A stretch of 64,000 bases of DNA. Origin: Streptomyces sp. NL15-2K (GTDB lineage Bacteria; Actinomycetota; Actinomycetes; Streptomycetales; Streptomycetaceae). The translations under genes and the position numbers were made by a program. The notes under the pieces were generated by a model. That model was not told the DNA's origin. It saw nothing but the letters and a program-made list of their open reading frames with translations, and ran no database searches. The stretch lies in assembly GCF_030551255.1 (NCBI RefSeq), contig NZ_CP130630.1, positions 7,917,501 through 7,981,500 of the forward strand, given 5' to 3'. This document shows positions 58,869-64,000 of this stretch, one piece after another (within the stretch, counting starts at the first letter, position 1; each line of letters begins with the position of its first letter).

Positions 58869-59822
58869 TCACTTCCTCCTCCGGCCGTCGCCCCACTGCT
58901 GCTGCTCGGGAGGCGTCCCGTCGTGCGCGTGGTACTCCACCGACTCCGCGGTCAGCTGCATGAACGCCTCCTCCAAGGAGGCCTGCTGGGGACTCAGCTC
59001 GTGCAGCACGACCTGGTACTGCGCCGCGAGCTCACCGATGTGCTCGGGCTTGCCGCCGTCGACCTCCAGCGTGCCGTTGCCGTTCTGTACGACCGTGAGC
59101 CCGGCCCAGTGCAGTACATCGAGCAGCCGCTCGCGCTGCGGGGTGCGGATCCGGACGTAACTGCGCGAGTTCCGCGCGATGAAGTCGGCCATCGAGGTGT
59201 CCGCGAGCAGCCGCCCCTGCCCGATGACGACGAGATGGTCGGCGGTCAGCGCCATCTCGCTCATGAGGTGGGACGAGACGAAGACCGTACGGCCCTGCGC
59301 GGCCAGGGACTTCATCAGGTTGCGGATCCAGTGGATGCCCTCGGGGTCGAGGCCGTTGACCGGCTCGTCGAACATCAGGATCCGCGGGTCGCCGAGCAGC
59401 GCGGCGGCGATGCCGAGCCGCTGGCCCATGCCGAGCGAGAAGCTCTTGGTCTTCTTGCGCGCGACCGCCGTCAGCCCGACGGTCTCCAGCACCTCCCGCA
59501 CCCGGTTCCGCGGAATGCCGTTGCTCTGCGCGAGGCACAACAGGTGGTTGTAGGCGCTGCGCCCGCCGTGCCAGGCCTTGGCCTCCAGGAGGGCACCGAT
59601 GTACGTCAGCGGATCCTTGAGCCGGTCGTAGTGCTTGCCGTCGATGCGGACGTCGCCGGCGGTCGGACGGTCGAGCCCGAGCATCATGCGCATGGTCGTC
59701 GACTTGCCGGCCCCGTTGGGCCCGAGGAAGCCCGTGACGATACCCGGTCTGACGCTGAAGGTGAGGTTGTTGACCGCCACCTTCTCGCCGTACCGCTTGG
59801 TCAGCCCCTCGAGCTCGATCAT
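58869..59822 (-). CDS. ABC transporter ATP-binding protein, second module
   Basis: A 317-residue ATPase: Walker A GPNGAGKST, signature SLGMGQ, Walker B LMFDEPVNGLDPEG, H-loop VSSHLMSEM. It is closely similar to the ATPase at 56741 over the core, so the two modules come from a duplication. It lacks the long Pro/Gln tail. It pairs with the permease at 58096. Confidence 0.93.
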   Translation of the reverse strand: MIELEGLTKRYGEKVAVNNLTFSVRPGIVTGFLGPNGAGKSTTMRMMLGLDRPTAGDVRIDGKHYDRLKDPLTYIGALLEAKAWHGGRSAYNHLLCLAQSNGIPRNRVREVLETVGLTAVARKKTKSFSLGMGQRLGIAAALLGDPRILMFDEPVNGLDPEGIHWIRNLMKSLAAQGRTVFVSSHLMSEMALTADHLVVIGQGRLLADTSMADFIARNSRSYVRIRTPQRERLLDVLHWAGLTVVQNGNGTLEVDGGKPEHIGELAAQYQVVLHELSPQQASLEEAFMQLTAESVEYHAHDGTPPEQQQWGDGRRRK

Positions 59823-59845
59823 GCGCCCCACGCTAGAACGCGGCA

Positions 59846-59877
59846 AAGCCCTCTGCCACCGCAGGGGCAGAGGGCTT
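59846..59877 (-). terminator. filP terminator
   Basis: AAGCCCTCTGCC (59846-59857) pairs perfectly with GGCAGAGGGCTT (59866-59877) around eight bases and is followed on the minus strand by TTTG. It separates filP from the ABC genes. Confidence 0.85.
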
Positions 59878-59908
59878 CACCGATGTTCCGCAGACGTACG
59901 CCGGACCG

Positions 59909-60844
59909 TTACCGGGACTGCTGAGCCGGAACGCCCCGGGAGATCGGCTCGTCCTCGGCCGGGGAGCCGGCGGCGGCCACCGCGGCGCCCGTGAGCGTGG
60001 CGAGCATCTCGCGCACGTTCGTCAGCTGGGCGTTGATCGAGTCGCGGCGGTTGGTGAGCGCCGCGAGCTCCCGCTCGGATTCCGAACGGATACGGTCGGC
60101 CTTGGCGTTGGCGTCGGCCACGATGTCCTCGGCCTGACGCTGCGCCGTCTCGACGGTCTGCCGGGCGCGGCGCTCGGCGTCCGTGCGCAGCTTCTCCGCC
60201 TCCAGGCGCAGCTGCTCCGCGCGGTGCTCGATCTCCGCCAGACGCTTCTCCGCCTTCTGCTGACGCGAGGCCAGGTCGCGCTCGGACTGCTCGCGGCGCT
60301 TGGCGAGGTTCGTCTCGAAGTCGGCCGCGGCCTGCGCGGCCTTCGCCCGGGTCTCCTCGAAGAGGGCGTCGGCCTCCTCGCGCTTGGACTGCGCGTCCTT
60401 CTGGGCCTCCGCGCGCAGCTGCGAGGCGTCACTCTTGGCCTTCTCGATGACCCGGACGCCCTCGTCCTCGGCCTTGGCCTTGCGCTCCGCAGCGAACGAT
60501 TCTGCGTCGTTGCGGACCTGCTGGGCCGCGGACTCGGCGAGTTCGCGATGCTGCTCGGCCGCGCGCCTGGCCTCCTCGCGCAGATCCTTGGCCTCTTCCT
60601 CGGCGAGGCGGAGGATCTTCTCGACACGCGCGCCGAGACCGGCGTACGACGGCTCGGCGTCGGTTACCTGGGCCTGGGCGTTCTGCGTCTCGAGGTGGAG
60701 CTCCTCGATGCGCTTTTCCAGAGCGGTGATGCGGGCCAGAGCGCTGTCGCGGTCGGAGACGAGCTTCGAGATGCGTTCGTCCACCTGCGCGCGGTCGTAC
60801 CCACGCCGCACAAGCTCGAAGCCATAGGGGGAAGTGTCGCTCAT
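59909..60844 (-). CDS. filP: Coiled-coil cytoskeletal protein FilP
   Basis: A 311-residue protein. A short DivIVA-like head (FELVRRGYDRAQVDERISKL) is followed by an almost continuous Ala/Glu/Arg-rich coiled coil (about 30-285) and a short polar tail. FilP forms filaments that stiffen the hyphal tip and works with DivIVA and Scy in polar growth. Its place next to scy, the head sequence and the length identify it. ATG at 60844 after AGGAA, own terminator downstream. Confidence 0.95.
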   Translation of the reverse strand: MSDTSPYGFELVRRGYDRAQVDERISKLVSDRDSALARITALEKRIEELHLETQNAQAQVTDAEPSYAGLGARVEKILRLAEEEAKDLREEARRAAEQHRELAESAAQQVRNDAESFAAERKAKAEDEGVRVIEKAKSDASQLRAEAQKDAQSKREEADALFEETRAKAAQAAADFETNLAKRREQSERDLASRQQKAEKRLAEIEHRAEQLRLEAEKLRTDAERRARQTVETAQRQAEDIVADANAKADRIRSESERELAALTNRRDSINAQLTNVREMLATLTGAAVAAAGSPAEDEPISRGVPAQQSR

Positions 60845-61027
60845 GGGGTTCCTGTCGAATGAGACCGGTGAGGTGATAGGTGGAATCCTAGGGGCCGAAG
60901 CGGTGTGTCATCGAGCGGATGCGTGTTTGATCTGGAGAATGACACCCCTTTTGGGTGGATGACCCTGGGACGGCTTGCCAAAGACTTGGTCAAAGGCCCC
61001 ATAAAACACCGGAATGCCGTCTTCAGG

Positions 61028-64000
61028 CTAGCCTTCTGACGACTTGCCACCCGATCGTGGTGCGCCGACCGTGGCGCCCGCCTTGACACCGGTGTCCTTC
61101 CCCGCGGACGGGGCCTCGAAGGATTCCAACGCCTCAAGGACGTCCTGGACACGGGAGATCTCCGCATTGATGTCCTCGCGGCGGCGCACCAGGATCTCCA
61201 GCTCCCGCTTGCCCTCCTCTACCGTGCGCTTCGCCTCGCGGATCGCCTCGGCCTTCAGCTCCTCGGCCTCCCGGATCAGCGCCGACTTCTTCTGCTCGGC
61301 CTCCTTCAGGAGCCCCTCGGCCTTCTTCACGGCCGCGATACGGACCTTGCCCGCCTCGGAGTTGGCCTCCGAGACCAGCTCCTTGGCCTTCGCCTGCGCC
61401 TTCTCCAGCTGCTCCTCGGAGGCCTTGATGAGCGCGTCGCAGCGGTCGCCGGTCGACCTCATCGTCTCGGCGGCCTCGCGGCGGGCCCGCTCGTGCAGGT
61501 CCTCGATCTCGGCGGTGATGCGGTCGCGCAGCTCCTCCGCGCGCTCCCTGATCGCGGTGGCGTCCCGCCGGGCGCCGACGAGCAGCTCGTCCGCGTCCGT
61601 ACGGGCCTTCTCCACCGTCGCGTTGCCCTCGACCGTCGCCTCGGACACCAGCCGGTCGGCCTCGGTACGGGCCGCGCCGACCATGGAGTCGGCCTGCGAC
61701 TCCGCGTCCGCGGTGGTCTTCAGGGCCTGCTGCTGCGCCTCGGTGAGCAGCTTGTCGGCCTCGGCCGTGGTCTGAGTGATGAGCTTGTCGACCTGCTCGG
61801 CCGCCTCGGAGCGCCGCTTGTTGGCCTCCTTGCGGGCCTCGTCGAGCGTCCGGTCGGCCTCCTCGCGCGCGGCCGTCGTGACCCGCTCGGCCTCCGCATG
61901 CGCCTCGGCCCTGACCCGCTGGGACTCGCTGCGGATCCGCTCGGCGTGCTGCCGCGCCGCCCCGATCGTCTCGGCGGCCTCGGCACGCAGCCGCTCCGCG
62001 TCGCCGGTGGCGTCCGCCATGAGCTGCTCGGCCGCGGCGGCCGCCTCGGCCCGAACCCGCTCGGCCTCCGCGATCGTCTCCGACCGCAGCCGCTCCGCCT
62101 CGGCGACCGTCTCCTGCCGCAGCCGGTCGGTGTCCGCGACCGTCTCCGTGGTGAGCCGCTCCGCCTCGTTGCGCGCCTCGGTGATGAGGGTGTCCGCCTG
62201 GGTGGCCGCGTCCGACCGGATGCGGTTGGCGTCCTCGCGGGCCTCCGCCCGGGTGCGCGACGCCGCCTGCTCGGCCTCGGCGATGGCCTCCGACGCCTCG
62301 GTACGCACCCGCTGGGCGTGCTCGGAGGCGTCCGAGCGCAGCCGCTCCGCCTCCGCGATCGCCTCCGAGACCGTGCGCTCCGCAAGCGCCTTGGCGGCCT
62401 CGGACTCCTCGCTCGCCTCCCGCCGGACGCGGCCGGCGTCCTCGGCGGCCCGCTCGCGCTCGGCATAGGCGTCGTGGCGGACCCGGTCCGCCTCCTCCTC
62501 GGCCTCCCGGCGCGTACGGTCCGCCGCGTGCTCGGCGGCACTGCGCAGCCCGGTGATCTCCTCCTGGGCCTGCTCGTGCAGCCCGGCGACCGAGTCCCGC
62601 ACCTGCTGGGCGTGCTGCTCGGCGGCCGACACCATCTCGGTGGCGCGCCGGTCGGCCTCCTCGACCAGACGTACGGCCTCGGTCTGCGCCTCCTCCACGC
62701 GCCTGCGCGCCGAGGCCAGCAGCTCCTCGCTCTGCTCGCGGGCCCGCCCTCGCTCCTGGTCGGCCTCCTGCCGCGCCGCGCCCAGGTACTCCTCGGCCTC
62801 GCGCCGACGCCGGTTGGCCTCCTCCTGCGCGGCGGCCAGCGTCTCCGACGCCTCCGTCGACAGCCGCTCGGCAGCGGCCTGCGCCTCCGCCCGTACCCGA
62901 TCGGCGGTGTCCTGCGCCTCCGACTTCATCCGCTCGGCCTCGGAGGCGGCCTCCGAGCGCAGGCGTACGGCGATGGCCTCGCCCTCGGCCCGGGAGGCGG
63001 ACGCGTCGGACGCGGCCTCGTCGCGCACCCGCTCGGCCTCGGCCTCGGCCTGCTCCTGGAGCGTGCGGATCCGCTCGGCGGCCTCGGTGCGCAGCCGCTC
63101 GGTCTCCTCGGCGGCCTCGCGGCGGATCCGCGCGCCCTCCTCGCGGGCGTCGGTCAGCGCCTGCTCGGCGGTGGCGAGACGCTGCTCGGCCTCGGTGTGC
63201 AGGCGGGTCAGTTCCTCGGCGGCCTCCGCGCGGCGGGCCTCTATGGCCTGCTCGGTCTCCTCGTGCAGTTCGCGCGCGGCCCGCTCGGCGTCGGCCTTGA
63301 TGCCCTCGGCCTGCTCGACGACCTCGGCGCGGTGCCGTTCGGCCTCCTTGCGCGTGCGGTCCAGGGTCTCCTCGGCCTGCCGGCGCAGCGTGGTCGCCCG
63401 CTCGATGGCCTCCGTGCGGACCTTCTCGCTGTCCGTGGTGGCCTTCTGGCGCAGCTCGTCCGCGTCGGCCTTGGCCTTGGACAGCAGCTCCTCGGCGGTC
63501 CTGGCCGCCTCCTCGATCTGCGCCACGGCCTCCTTGCGGGCCTCCGCGCGGATCTTCTCGCCCTCGGCGACCGCGTCGGCGCGCAGCTGCTCGGCCTCGC
63601 CACGCAGCCGGCGGGCCTCCTCCTGCAGCTCGACCGTCTTGGCGCGGTACTCCTTGGTGTCGTCCTTCGCCGCGCCCTTGAGCTGCTCGGCGATGTCGTG
63701 CGCCTCGGCCCGCAGCCGGTCCGCCTCGGCCTCGGCCTCGGTGCGGATCCGCTCGGCCTCCTCGGCGGCGGCCTTGGTGGTCCGCTTGGCGTCCTCCTGC
63801 GCTTTGTTGAGGACGTCCTCGGCCGTCTTGGCCGCCTTGGACAGCTGGGTCGCGCTCTCCTCGGCGGTGAGCGTCCGGGCCTTCTCGGCGGCCTCGGCGA
63901 GCAGCTTCTCGGCCTCGGCGCGGGCGTCCGCGACGATCTGCTCGGCGTCCGACTTGGTGGCCTCGGCCTCCTTGGTGGCCTCGGTGACCAGCCGGGCGAC
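61028..64000 (-). CDS. scy: Polarity scaffold Scy (N-terminal part beyond the right edge)
   Basis: The minus-strand frame is open to base 64000, giving the last 990 residues of a very long coiled coil. It is composed almost only of Ala, Glu, Arg, Asp, Thr and Ser. Short repeats of the type AERLRSEA, ADRVRAEA and EADRL follow a hendecad-like spacing with few breaks. Near the C-terminus the coil changes to KKAEGLLKEAEQKK and VLEALESFE before a short Gly/Ser tail. Scy organises the tip-organising centre with DivIVA and FilP in Streptomyces hyphae. Internal Met codons, for example at 63526, are not starts. Confidence 0.95.
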   Translation of the reverse strand, partial: VARLVTEATKEAEATKSDAEQIVADARAEAEKLLAEAAEKARTLTAEESATQLSKAAKTAEDVLNKAQEDAKRTTKAAAEEAERIRTEAEAEADRLRAEAHDIAEQLKGAAKDDTKEYRAKTVELQEEARRLRGEAEQLRADAVAEGEKIRAEARKEAVAQIEEAARTAEELLSKAKADADELRQKATTDSEKVRTEAIERATTLRRQAEETLDRTRKEAERHRAEVVEQAEGIKADAERAARELHEETEQAIEARRAEAAEELTRLHTEAEQRLATAEQALTDAREEGARIRREAAEETERLRTEAAERIRTLQEQAEAEAERVRDEAASDASASRAEGEAIAVRLRSEAASEAERMKSEAQDTADRVRAEAQAAAERLSTEASETLAAAQEEANRRRREAEEYLGAARQEADQERGRAREQSEELLASARRRVEEAQTEAVRLVEEADRRATEMVSAAEQHAQQVRDSVAGLHEQAQEEITGLRSAAEHAADRTRREAEEEADRVRHDAYAERERAAEDAGRVRREASEESEAAKALAERTVSEAIAEAERLRSDASEHAQRVRTEASEAIAEAEQAASRTRAEAREDANRIRSDAATQADTLITEARNEAERLTTETVADTDRLRQETVAEAERLRSETIAEAERVRAEAAAAAEQLMADATGDAERLRAEAAETIGAARQHAERIRSESQRVRAEAHAEAERVTTAAREEADRTLDEARKEANKRRSEAAEQVDKLITQTTAEADKLLTEAQQQALKTTADAESQADSMVGAARTEADRLVSEATVEGNATVEKARTDADELLVGARRDATAIRERAEELRDRITAEIEDLHERARREAAETMRSTGDRCDALIKASEEQLEKAQAKAKELVSEANSEAGKVRIAAVKKAEGLLKEAEQKKSALIREAEELKAEAIREAKRTVEEGKRELEILVRRREDINAEISRVQDVLEALESFEAPSAGKDTGVKAGATVGAPRSGGKSSEG

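Overview
The window is high-GC chromosomal DNA from a Streptomyces species. The housekeeping gene order (lysA-hom-thrC-thrB-rho, rpmE-prfA-prmC, the atp operon, nucS, filP-scy) follows the conserved core of that genus. Codon use is strongly GC-biased and GTG/TTG starts are common. No CRISPR array, rRNA operon or replication origin is visible.

1-8.4 kb: the end of a biosynthetic operon with every gene overlapping or nearly touching the next. It encodes a KS-AT-ACP polyketide synthase (cut by the left edge), a luciferase-like monooxygenase of the secondary-metabolism type, a gamma-carbonic-anhydrase fold protein, a type II thioesterase, an amino-acid-binding-protein fold without any signal peptide, an FMN reductase that probably serves the monooxygenase, and a homoserine dehydrogenase continuing in frame into an antibiotic-biosynthesis-monooxygenase domain. 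I do not recognise the product. The operon ends at a strong terminator, followed by about 0.9 kb of debris and a tRNA-Arg(CCG) whose 3' end faces the operon, so it may be the edge of an inserted island.

9.4-37.8 kb: core genome. A single-domain response regulator and an ArgS-like DALR protein with an internal minisatellite precede lysA, hom, thrC, thrB and a rho with a long disordered insert. Next come a frameshifted secreted trypsin/FG-GAP protein, a LytR-CpsA-Psr enzyme, rpmE, prfA, prmC, a Sua5-type tRNA-modification enzyme, a phosphatase-fold protein lacking the usual Cys nucleophile, a divergent SHMT, a WecA-type transferase, atpI-atpBEFHAGDC and a DUF2550 gene.

37.8-49.2 kb: mixed accessory and conserved genes. 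A 1 kb gap carries repeated 14-bp motifs. Two TIG-repeat proteins without signal peptides follow, then a chitinase with a direct-repeat promoter and its two-component system, small membrane proteins, a PduO-type adenosyltransferase, a solitary TnpB nuclease gene and a 3-hydroxyacyl-CoA dehydrogenase.

49.4-64 kb: a STAS protein, a large P-loop protein with one C-terminal membrane helix and a Pro/Thr/Ser-rich tail, nucS, small conserved genes, a MITE-like element, two paired ABC exporter modules (each ATPase plus permease), and the polar-growth coiled-coil proteins FilP and Scy (Scy cut by the right edge).

Small repeats are scattered through the window: a 42-bp palindrome with TAA flanks, a MITE-like element with TTA flanks, and GC-hairpin repeats, one of them inside the start of prmC.
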